Shown here: one piece after another, positions 1-6,358 of the stretch
Layout: every line of letters starts with the position of its first letter
How positions within the stretch are numbered: position 1 is the first letter of the stretch
The notes under the pieces: generated by a model
What the model was told of the DNA's origin: nothing
The model's database searches: none
What the model saw: the letters and a program-made list of their open reading frames with translations, nothing else
Origin: Clostridia bacterium
GTDB lineage: Bacteria > Bacillota_A > Clostridia > Oscillospirales > Acutalibacteraceae
Length of the DNA stretch: 7,667 nt
Direction: 5' to 3'
Assembly (NCBI GenBank): GCA_017547865.1
Contig: JAFYOA010000164.1
Location: 1 to 7,667 of the forward strand
Translations under genes and position numbers: made by a program

Positions 1-632
1 ATGGGGGCATATTCCAAAAAGATGCCCTCTTCCGGTTTTACTTTTGTGGGCGGCTGCAGGCATTCAAAATAGGCCAGGTAAGGCATTTCCGCCTGCGGGT
101 CATCTTTTTTCAGCCGGCGCAGCAGGTGGTTCATCACCAGCAGCTGTTGGTCCGAAGGGCTGTACTGCGCGCACTTGGGGCAATGGCAGAAAGCATCGTG
201 GGCATCGTCTGTCCAAAAGAAAACCCGGTGACTGTTCCGATACAGCTTTTTGGCTGCTTCGGCGGCACGTTCCGCCATATAGTCCAGGGCTTCTATATTG
301 GTCACGCAGCAGTTCAGGTCCGGCGTGCGTTCGCCCTCTTTGTTCATACGGAACCACGCCGGGTGTTCTTCAAACAGTTCCGCCGGCAAAAGATACCGCA
401 CAGCGTGCATTTCGCATTCAATCTGCAGCCCGGCTGCAGCGGCTTCGTCCAAAAGTGCGCGATACGCCGGTTCTTCCAGTTTCTGCAGCAGCTCTGCCAT
501 GGTATGGTGGGCGTTTTTGCCCCCCGGCGGGTGCAGGGCAAGGGTGGGAACACCGGAATCCGCCGCCCGGCGGATCCATTTTTGCGAAAGTTCATCCGGG
601 TGAATAAGCATGGATGCGGTACGAATTGCCAT
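1..632 (-). CDS. DUF4838 domain protein, 3' end beyond the window
   Basis: The open frame starts at ATG 632 and runs off the left edge without a stop, giving 210 codons. An AAGAGG ribosome site lies about 8 bases upstream (646-641) and fixes the start. The protein has features I associate with DUF4838, a family often found beside carbohydrate-degrading genes: a segment with EHPAWF (residues 89-94) followed by NCC, then FFWTDD (138-143) and a CHCPKC cluster (149-154) followed by SPSDQ, then an AYFE...PP strand (187-195). The C-x-C-x-x-C cluster could bind a metal. No signal peptide or membrane segment is visible at the N-terminus, so this copy is probably cytoplasmic. It lies 23 bases after the AI-2E gene on the same strand and is probably co-transcribed. 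The molecular function of DUF4838 is unknown; a sugar-related role is inferred from the family's usual company. Confidence 0.8.
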   Translation of the reverse strand, partial: MAIRTASMLIHPDELSQKWIRRAADSGVPTLALHPPGGKNAHHTMAELLQKLEEPAYRALLDEAAAAGLQIECEMHAVRYLLPAELFEEHPAWFRMNKEGERTPDLNCCVTNIEALDYMAERAAEAAKKLYRNSHRVFFWTDDAHDAFCHCPKCAQYSPSDQQLLVMNHLLRRLKKDDPQAEMPYLAYFECLQPPTKVKPEEGIFLEYAP

Positions 633-640
633 AACAGTAC

Positions 641-646
641 CCTCTT
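641..646 (-). promoter_or_regulatory. Ribosome binding site of the DUF4838 gene
   Basis: AAGAGG on the minus strand, followed by eight bases and then ATG at 632. It lies in the 23-base gap after the AI-2E stop codon and identifies ATG 632 rather than the later internal ATG at 611 as the start. Confidence 0.65.
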
Positions 647-655
647 TTCTACTGG

Positions 656-1817
656 TTATACTTTATGCGGAGCTTTGAACGCTTTTTTCTTCAGTTGCTC
701 GGCCATAGCCTCTTTCAGCAAGGTGTACACCACAGAGCACAAAGGCACACTGAACAGCATACCCGGCACACCGAAGGCACTGCCGCCGGTAAGCACCGCC
801 AGCATAACCAGCAGCCCCGGCAGTCCCATGGTTTTGCCCACCACACGGGGGTAAATCAGGTTGCCTTCCAACTGCTGCAGCACCACAAGGAAAACCAAAA
901 ACAGCAGAGCTTTCATGGGAGAAACGGTAAGGATCAGCAATGCACCGAAGATCGCACCGATCCAGGCACCGAACACAGGGATCAGCGCTGTGAATCCCAC
1001 CACCGTGGCAATGGTCAGCGCATAGGGGAACCCAAAGATCGTCATGCCAATATAGCAAAGTGCAGCAATGATCAGTGCTTCGATCAGCTGGCCGGAGACA
1101 AAATTGGTGAACGCCTCATCGGCCACCCGCGCCACATAGAAGAGATAATTTCCCGCCTTTTCCGGCAGAAACGCTTTGACAAACCGGGTGCAGAACCGGC
1201 CGATCTGTTCTTTCTGCGCCAACACATACAGGGCAATAATAAACCCGAAGAGCACATCCACCATAACACCGAACAGGGTGGCAGTTGCCCCCAGCACACC
1301 GGAGAGCATGTTGCCGGCACTGTTCTTCAAAAAAATCGGTCACGGTCAGGGCTATCTGCTGCCAGTTGATCTGCAGCTGCGTGAAATCGATATTCAGGCT
1401 TTCGATAAAAGCCCACACCGCCGGCAGCTTTTCGGCCCAGGAACGCACCTGTCCGATATAATAGGGAATGTTATTCACAAACCCTCGAATGGTGGCCGTT
1501 ACCTCCGGCAGAACGATGAACGCCAACAGGGTGACCACTCCCACCACGATGGCAAGCGAAATCACAATGCTGGCTGCACGGCACAGAGAGCCCCCTCTGC
1601 CTTTCAGCAGCTTGCTCAGCTTTTTCAGCGGGCGTTCCACCGCATCCACCAGCGGGTGCAGCACAAACGCTACACACAACCCCAAAATCACCGGGAACAG
1701 CAGGTTGAACAGTTGCAGGGCAAACGCACCGATCGTTTCCAGGTTCCACAGCATAAACACAAATAAAATTGCAGCCAAAATAATGCGCAGCACATAGCCG
1801 GCTGTTTTTCTATCCAA
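656..1817 (-). pseudogene. AI-2E family transporter, frameshifted in a T7 run
   Basis: Two overlapping minus-strand frames together make one AI-2E family (PerM/YtvI-like) polytopic membrane protein. The first frame starts at TTG 1817 and carries residues 1-162, with hydrophobic helices near 10-27, 32-52 and 83-105. The family-like sequence then continues in a second frame from 1330 to the TAA at 656 (224 residues), with the conserved features YVLAQKE, SGQLIEA, ALIPVFGAWIG and LQQLEGNLIYPRVVG. The switch falls in seven T (1335-1329). Removing one T gives TDFLKNSAGN and a continuous protein of about 386 residues, the normal family size. After the T run, the first frame turns into Cys/Arg-rich sequence unlike any membrane protein and stops at 1116. 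Family members export or exchange small molecules or ions; the substrate here cannot be told. The cause is a sequencing or assembly error, a real mutation, or slippage; I favour error or recent mutation. Confidence 0.87.
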
Positions 1818-1851
1818 AATCCATCACAGCTTCTTTCAATCAAAGTTTTGC

Positions 1852-1857
1852 ATTATA
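1852..1857 (-). promoter_or_regulatory. Possible -10 box of the AI-2E/DUF4838 unit
   Basis: A perfect TATAAT on the minus strand lies about 35 bases upstream of the AI-2E start. No good -35 sequence is found 16-18 bases upstream; the best there is AT-rich only. A second TATAAT is present at 1883-1878, directly after the upstream terminator hairpin. Either could drive the unit, so this call is tentative. Confidence 0.4.
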
Positions 1858-1877
1858 CGGCACAGGCCGATGCTTTT

Positions 1878-1915
1878 ATTATACAAAAATCCCCTGAAAA
1901 AGAACAGGGGATTTT
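1878..1915 (-). terminator. Rho-independent terminator of the kinase/regulator operon
   Basis: An 11-base-pair perfect stem (1886-1896 with 1905-1915; core CCCCTG/CAGGGG) with an 8-base loop lies 23 bases after the response regulator stop. On the minus strand the hairpin is followed by a TTTTT stretch that starts in the stem and continues as TTGTATAAT. It separates the two-component operon from the AI-2E gene on the same strand. Confidence 0.85.
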
Positions 1916-1938
1916 CATGTCTTTTATTAAATTTAAAT

Positions 1939-2643
1939 TCAGGCACCCTCCACCATACGGTAACCCACACCGATCTCCGTGAAAATATACACCGGTTCGG
2001 CCGGGTTCTTTTCTATTTTACGGCGGATATTTGCCATGTTTACCCGCAAAATTTGGTTATCGCCGCCGGAATTCGGCCCCCATACCTCCCGAATAATGTG
2101 ATCGTAGGTCAGCACACGGCCGGCATAGCGTGAAAGCAGCGCCACAATACGGAATTCATTCTGGGTCAGACGGGCATCCTGCCCGGCAATATACACCCGG
2201 CGTTTGTCGTAATCCACTTCCAGTTCACCGGCACGAAACACACCTGTCAGAGGGGCATCCTGCAGCGAACCGGCCGCATGGCGCAGCGCCGTGCGAATGC
2301 GCGCCAGCAATTCTTCACTGCCGAAAGGCTTGGTAATGTAATCATCCGCCCCCATATCCAGGGCAGCCACCTTGTCTTTCTCGTGTGTACGGGCCGAAAC
2401 CACCACGATGGGCATGCGGGACCATTCCCGCACCGCCTGAATGATGTTGATCCCATCCACATCCGGCAAACCGAGATCCAGAATCACCAGATCCGGGCAA
2501 TGGGATGTGATCAGCATTTGGGCATTGGCCCCATTGGCCGCCCGTAGCACCTGGTATCCGGCGCTGGAAAGCATGGTCTGAATAAAATTAGCAATGCCAA
2601 TATCATCTTCCACAACCAAAATGCGGTATTTATGGTTACTCAT
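1939..2643 (-). CDS. kdpE: KdpE-like OmpR-family response regulator
   Basis: A 234-residue DNA-binding response regulator. The receiver domain (about 6-120) has the acidic pair D13-D14, the phosphorylated aspartate D56 in VILDLGLPD, S83, and K105 in TKPF. The OmpR/PhoB winged-helix domain (about 133-232) has the usual LTQNEFRIVALL helix, the DHIIREVWG segment and a terminal IFTEIGVGYRM hairpin. The arrangement and sequence match KdpE, which activates potassium-uptake genes in other bacteria. The start at ATG 2643 is chosen because a GGAGG site precedes it and because the reading frame upstream (to 2757) lies inside the kinase gene. ATG overlaps the kinase stop as ATGAGTAA, pointing to translational coupling. 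No kdpFABC or other potassium transporter is in view, so the actual target genes are unknown. Confidence 0.93.
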   Translation of the reverse strand: MSNHKYRILVVEDDIGIANFIQTMLSSAGYQVLRAANGANAQMLITSHCPDLVILDLGLPDVDGINIIQAVREWSRMPIVVVSARTHEKDKVAALDMGADDYITKPFGSEELLARIRTALRHAAGSLQDAPLTGVFRAGELEVDYDKRRVYIAGQDARLTQNEFRIVALLSRYAGRVLTYDHIIREVWGPNSGGDNQILRVNMANIRRKIEKNPAEPVYIFTEIGVGYRMVEGA

Positions 2644-3715
2644 AATTTTCCTCCAATGCCAAATCAAAAGAAAAAACTGCACCGCCCTCCGGGGCGTTTT
2701 CTGCATACAGGCTGCCGCCGTGGGCTTTAATAATGGAATGGCACACCGAAAGGCCAATGCCCATATTGCGGTGGCTGTCGCCGCTTGTTCCGGCAGAAAC
2801 AGATTTTCCGTCCCGAATATCCTTCAGTTTTTCAGGCGAAATCCCGCAGCCGTTATCGCGCACTTCGAACACGGCGTTTTGCCCGCGGCGATACACGGAA
2901 AGTCGGATTTGATCGGCATTTTTTCCATGCAAAACGGCATTTTCCAACAAATTGCCGATCACCTGTTCAATGAGCAGAGAATCCATGGGCACCATCAAAA
3001 ATTCATCGGGCACCTGGGCCTGTACATTCACTTCCGGAAAACGCTTTTTAAATTTTGCCAAGGCCGCCGCCAGCACCTCTTCCGCCGCCTCCGGGGTTTT
3101 TACAACCCGGCTGCCGCCGCTGTCCACCCGGGTCACCGCCAGCAGGTTCTCCACAATGCGGATCAGCCACTGGGCATCGTCCTGCGCGCTGTGCAGCAGC
3201 GCCACACGCTCTTCGTGAGAAAGCGCTTCGTCGTTTTCGGAAACCGCAGAAATTGCCCCCAAAATGGAAGTCAGCGGAGTGCGCAGATCGTGAGAAACCG
3301 CCCGCAGCAGGTTGCTTCGGGTTTTTTCCCGATCGGCCTCCATGCGGATCTTTTCACTCTGCTTGGCACGGGAGGTAAGGGCACTGGTGGTAAGCGACAC
3401 AGCCAGCGAACTGATGAAGGTGATGGGATACCCGGCCAGCGTAAAATTAAAGGTGAAATACGGGTAGGTAAACACATAGTTTACCAGCAGTACGTCCACC
3501 AGCGACATAACAATGCCGTATACATAGCCGTTGGTAAAGCGTGCCGTCATAAACACAGAGAGGACGAAGATCATGGGCGCATAGTTGGTACCGTCGCCCA
3601 AAAAGCTGAGCAAAAAACAAAGGATACAGGTCACTGCACAAATGCCAGATGTAATCAGAAGATCCCGCCGGGTCACCTTTGGGTACCACCGGTGCTGCTT
3701 TTTCAAACGCTCCAT
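2636..3715 (-). CDS. kdpD: KdpD-like sensor histidine kinase, short form
   Basis: A 359-residue membrane sensor kinase that pairs with the response regulator overlapping its 3' end by 8 bases. Four hydrophobic segments (roughly 18-40, 45-59, 63-82, 90-112) form a DUF4118-type membrane domain typical of KdpD. A charged linker (about 115-135) leads to the dimerisation/phosphotransfer helix with SHDLRTPLTSI (phospho-acceptor H142). The catalytic domain follows, with the N box (N255, N259), DNGCGI (287-292) and MGIGLSV (318-324). Classical KdpD is about 900 residues and begins with a large cytoplasmic KdpD/universal-stress-protein region; that part is absent here. The start at ATG 3715 has an AAAGGAGG site 7 bases upstream and a promoter behind it, so the short form is genuine and not a truncation within the window. 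The signal sensed is unknown; potassium or turgor is inferred from the family. Confidence 0.92.
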   Translation of the reverse strand: MERLKKQHRWYPKVTRRDLLITSGICAVTCILCFLLSFLGDGTNYAPMIFVLSVFMTARFTNGYVYGIVMSLVDVLLVNYVFTYPYFTFNFTLAGYPITFISSLAVSLTTSALTSRAKQSEKIRMEADREKTRSNLLRAVSHDLRTPLTSILGAISAVSENDEALSHEERVALLHSAQDDAQWLIRIVENLLAVTRVDSGGSRVVKTPEAAEEVLAAALAKFKKRFPEVNVQAQVPDEFLMVPMDSLLIEQVIGNLLENAVLHGKNADQIRLSVYRRGQNAVFEVRDNGCGISPEKLKDIRDGKSVSAGTSGDSHRNMGIGLSVCHSIIKAHGGSLYAENAPEGGAVFSFDLALEENYE

Positions 3716-3742
3716 ACCATCGCCTCCTTTTATTCCAATATA

Positions 3743-3772
3743 ACTCTACCGCACTTCGGGGCTGTTTGTCAA
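3743..3772 (-). promoter_or_regulatory. Promoter of the KdpD/KdpE-like operon
   Basis: A perfect -35 TTGACA (3772-3767) is followed after 18 bases by TAGAGT (3748-3743), a 4/6 match to TATAAT. The start codon lies about 28 bases further on, with the AAAGGAGG site between. It diverges from the GNAT promoter at 3821-3849. Confidence 0.6.
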
Positions 3773-3820
3773 TTGTTCCCGGCGCCTTTCCTCCCCCGGC
3801 ATTGTGTTCTAAACATTTTC

Positions 3821-3849
3821 TTTACTTTCCCCACTTAAAGTAGTATAAT
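3821..3849 (+). promoter_or_regulatory. Promoter of the GNAT gene
   Basis: TTTACT (3821-3826, 4/6 match to TTGACA), a 17-base spacer, and a perfect TATAAT (3844-3849). The start codon is 28 bases downstream, leaving a short leader with an AAAAGGAGG ribosome site. Confidence 0.75.
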
Positions 3850-3877
3850 ACAAAATCATCCAAAAGGAGGAAACCAA

Positions 3878-4357
3878 ATGATCACCTACAAACCCATGGA
3901 AGACAACGACCTTCGGCAGCTGTACGAATTTGCTGCCCCCATATGGAAAGAATGCTACGCAGAGATTTTGCCCGCCGGGCAGATCGATCTGCTGACCCAT
4001 AAATATTTTGATTACGAAAACGCTTTGGCCATTCAGGCCGGCGGCATGCTGTATGAATATGTTCTGCTGGATGGCGAAACCGCAGGCTTCACCGCCTATT
4101 CCCTGCAGCCGGACCATGTGTACCTGGACAAGCTGTACCTGAAAAGCGAATTCCGGGGCAAACACATTTCCTCTGCGGTGTTCGATGACCTGATTGCCAA
4201 ATACAACTTGCCCATCCGGCTCAACGTAAACCAGGGTAACACCCTGGGCATGCGCGCCTACCTTGGCCGCGGATTCAAAATCATCGAGACCATCGATATC
4301 CCTCTGCCCAACGGCTATGTAAACCGGGACTACATTATGGAAAAGCCGGTAAAATAA
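3878..4357 (+). CDS. GNAT family N-acetyltransferase
   Basis: A 159-residue protein, a normal length for a single-domain GNAT acetyltransferase, which moves an acetyl group from acetyl-CoA to an amine. The acetyl-CoA-binding motif A is visible as VYLDKLYLKSEFRGKHISSA (81-100), with the R-G-K-H-I turn contacting the pyrophosphate. The motif B region follows as NQGNTLGMRAYLGRGFK (118-134), with the usual Asn, Tyr and Gly-Phe. The C-terminus NRDYIMEK is also typical. The start is ATG 3878, with an AAAAGGAGG site 7 bases upstream and a clear promoter. The gene stands alone between divergent and convergent neighbours. The substrate cannot be predicted; small-molecule amine and protein N-terminal acetylation are both possible. 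Confidence 0.88.
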   Translation: MITYKPMEDNDLRQLYEFAAPIWKECYAEILPAGQIDLLTHKYFDYENALAIQAGGMLYEYVLLDGETAGFTAYSLQPDHVYLDKLYLKSEFRGKHISSAVFDDLIAKYNLPIRLNVNQGNTLGMRAYLGRGFKIIETIDIPLPNGYVNRDYIMEKPVK

Positions 4358-4364
4358 AAACAAC

Positions 4365-4400
4365 GGGAATGCCTTCCGCAAGAAGACATTCCCCTTTTTT
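4365..4400. terminator. Shared bidirectional terminator
   Basis: A stem of GGGAATG (4365-4371) with CATTCCC (4387-4393) is extended, after one mismatch, by CTTC/GAAG (4373-4376 with 4382-4385), with a CGCAA loop. On the plus strand it is followed by T6 (4395-4400), ending the GNAT transcript. On the minus strand it is followed by GTTGTTTTTATTTT, ending the S66 peptidase operon. The peptidase stop codon (TAA, 4401-4399) already lies in the plus-strand T run, so the two convergent units are packed with no spare bases. Confidence 0.87.
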
Positions 4401-5238
4401 ATTTTGTAAAACTAACCTGCCCGCCAATGACCGCACCGCGGGAATCTGTCCCATGGCCGACCAAAGCCGTTTTCGCCACCGGCAGAGAAGCCGGCACATA
4501 CCGCAGCAGCAATTCCCACGCCGTGGGGCACAGCTGCTTCTCTTCCATTTTTGTAAAAGTGCCCAGCAGCACGCCGTTCACCTGTTCAAACACACCCATT
4601 TGCCGCAGCTGGCTGAAATAGGTGATCAGCTGTTCTCGCTCGCCGCCTAAGGCTTCCAGCAGTAAAATTCTGCCGTGCATATCCGGGAAATACGGCGTGC
4701 CCGCCAACTTCAGCAGGCAGCGAACATTGCCGCCCACCAACGTTCCTTCCATCCGCTCTCCCTGCAAAAAATCCACCGGAAAACGGAAAAGCTCTTCCCC
4801 GCCCCGCAGGTAATCTGCAACCACACGCCGCTGCATTTCTCCCCGGCTGTACACCAGGTTTTTCAGCTGGTACAGCACATTCTGCACACCGGTTTTGGTG
4901 TATACGGCGTTCAGCACCGTGGTCAGGTCGCTGTAACCGAACAGCGGCTTGGGGTGCCGGGCAATGGCTTCGTAGTCCAAAAAACCCAGCACTTCGTTGG
5001 CAATATCGCCGCCGGAAATATCACAGATCATGTCGATCGTGTCATCCAGGTAAAACTTCATCAGCGCAGCGGCACGTTCCTGCCCACTTCCGGAGGCAAC
5101 ACCATCCACCGCGTAAATGCAGGGGCTGAAAACCGCCCGGCAATCCAGTTCTGCCAGAACAGCAGCCAGGGCTTCGTTTTGCGGCCGCCATTCTTCCCGC
5201 TGTCCGTTGGAACAGCAGACGATCCCGATCGTTTTCAT
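4399..5238 (-). CDS. S66 family serine peptidase (LD-carboxypeptidase-like)
   Basis: A 279-residue protein of peptidase family S66. The catalytic Ser is visible in LFGYSDLT (S103), the Glu in ILLLEALGG (E195), and the His in LVGHGTDSRGAVIGG (H262), in the order and spacing of the family's Ser-Glu-His triad. TLVGGN...GTPYFPD (166-186) is also typical. Family members are either LD-carboxypeptidases, which remove the last D-Ala from murein tetrapeptides during cell-wall recycling, or MccF-like enzymes, which cleave the toxic part of microcin C. The segment ISGGDIANEVLGFLDY (74-89) deviates from the SGGYG form of classical LD-carboxypeptidases and looks closer to MccF-like members, so the substrate is open. 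No signal peptide is seen, implying a cytoplasmic enzyme. An AAGAGG site overlaps the upstream gene's TAA stop, and the start at 5238 is 9 bases after that gene, so it is the last gene of the operon. Confidence 0.88.
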   Translation of the reverse strand: MKTIGIVCCSNGQREEWRPQNEALAAVLAELDCRAVFSPCIYAVDGVASGSGQERAAALMKFYLDDTIDMICDISGGDIANEVLGFLDYEAIARHPKPLFGYSDLTTVLNAVYTKTGVQNVLYQLKNLVYSRGEMQRRVVADYLRGGEELFRFPVDFLQGERMEGTLVGGNVRCLLKLAGTPYFPDMHGRILLLEALGGEREQLITYFSQLRQMGVFEQVNGVLLGTFTKMEEKQLCPTAWELLLRYVPASLPVAKTALVGHGTDSRGAVIGGQVSFTK

Positions 5239-5247
5239 ACGTACCTC

Positions 5248-6330
5248 TTATTTCAGCGCAAACACGCCGCGCTTTTGGCGATAAATGCGTTCCATCTCTT
5301 TCAGCATGGCTTCGCCGGTGTCTTTATCCGGTGCGCCGCAGATCAGATGCACACCGTTGGGATCCAGCGCCTCACACACGGGCACAATATCCTCCGGTTC
5401 GCAAGCGACCTGAATGCACTTTCCCGCCGCCTGAATCTTCTTCAGCACATCCAGCCAGTACCGGGCAGAAGGCTGACCGGCGCCGTACACCCACTGCACG
5501 CCCTTCAGCTTGTCCATCTGCAGCAGGCGGTCCAGGTGGCGCAGGGCCCCGGGGCCATCCAGATGATACATGGAAGCCGGCAGCCAATCCAGTTCTGCCA
5601 GCAGTTCCGGCACAACAAATTCTTCAAAATTATCCTGCGAGATCATGCAGGAAAAGTCACAGCTGGTCACATACCACAGGTCTGTGGGATGAACAATGCC
5701 CATCCAGTTGGTGCAGCCCTTCTGTTTGGCAGAAATGATCCCATGCAGGCGGGCGGCCATTTCCTTAAACACAGGAAAAATCTCCCACACACGCTGTTTA
5801 AACTGCTCCGGATCGTCGTAAATATCCATGGCAGCCGGTTCCGGCCCGCGCAGAGAAACAAGACCGTCCGCACCGGGGTGCAGGTCGGTGATGCCCACCA
5901 GGTAATCACCGTTGGCATCATCCACCGCCGCCTGGGTGATTTCGCAGATCTTCTTCCACCAAAAATTATTTTCATCAAATACAATGGGCGGAAAATCCCC
6001 GTATTCTTCCATGCAGGGTTCAGCCCAGCTGGTTCGCTCGCCAAACTCCAGACCGCAGCCGCACACAGCACCCACCAGGTCCGGCCCCAGGTTCGGGTTA
6101 AACATAGGGAAAGCCTCGCCGAGATAATGGGTATTTGCCATGCCGCGGCGGGCTTTTTTCAGCTGGTATTCCGTATCCAGCCACATTTCCCGCAGGGTCG
6201 GCGGTGCCTTCAGTTCTTCCGCCGTCACACTCCCCTTCGGCGCGGTCAGACTGATCAGCGGTCGATCTTCGTTTTCCCGGTTCCAATACGCCGCCCAGCG
6301 TTTTTCCAGCCGCTCGTAATCAAAATTCAT
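5248..6330 (-). CDS. URO-D superfamily protein (corrinoid methyltransferase-like)
   Basis: A 360-residue protein resembling the uroporphyrinogen decarboxylase/cobalamin-dependent methyltransferase superfamily, of the kind often labelled trimethylamine corrinoid protein 2 in anaerobe genomes. Recognisable parts are a Trp-rich N-terminus (KRWAAYW, 10-16), GDYLVGITDLHPGADGL (141-157), CDFSCMISQDNFEEFVVPEL (224-243), YHLDGPGALRHL (255-266), VQWVYGAGQPS (278-288) and a C-terminal GVHLICGAP (326-334). In MtaA/MtbA-type methyltransferases the zinc site uses a His-x-Cys; here the matching place reads H256-L-D258, so zinc and thiol chemistry may differ. A heme-pathway decarboxylase is unlikely given the divergence and lack of hem neighbours. 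The start at ATG 6330 follows GGAGG by 9 bases; a longer frame to 6384 would overlap the upstream gene and lacks a site. It is the middle gene of the operon. Substrate unknown. Confidence 0.75.
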   Translation of the reverse strand: MNFDYERLEKRWAAYWNRENEDRPLISLTAPKGSVTAEELKAPPTLREMWLDTEYQLKKARRGMANTHYLGEAFPMFNPNLGPDLVGAVCGCGLEFGERTSWAEPCMEEYGDFPPIVFDENNFWWKKICEITQAAVDDANGDYLVGITDLHPGADGLVSLRGPEPAAMDIYDDPEQFKQRVWEIFPVFKEMAARLHGIISAKQKGCTNWMGIVHPTDLWYVTSCDFSCMISQDNFEEFVVPELLAELDWLPASMYHLDGPGALRHLDRLLQMDKLKGVQWVYGAGQPSARYWLDVLKKIQAAGKCIQVACEPEDIVPVCEALDPNGVHLICGAPDKDTGEAMLKEMERIYRQKRGVFALK

Positions 6331-6358
6331 ACAGCCATACCTCCGCTGTTTCGCCAAA

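Noticed and set aside
656..1330. Independent gene starting at TTG 1330
   Set aside because: There is no ribosome site, and its first residues continue the upstream AI-2E sequence exactly at the T run, so it is the second half of a broken gene.
1886..1915. Inverted repeat as a mobile-element end or operator
   Set aside because: Its place 23 bases after a stop codon, GC-rich core and following T run fit a terminator; there is no transposase or target duplication nearby.
1939..2757. Longer response regulator start at 2757
   Set aside because: The extra 38 residues lie in the kinase coding region and do not look like a receiver domain; ATG 2643 has GGAGG and the ATGAGTAA overlap.
2594..3838. 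Plus-strand frame of 414 codons opposite the sensor kinase
   Set aside because: It is antisense to a kinase with every expected motif, has no ribosome site, and lacks any recognisable domain.
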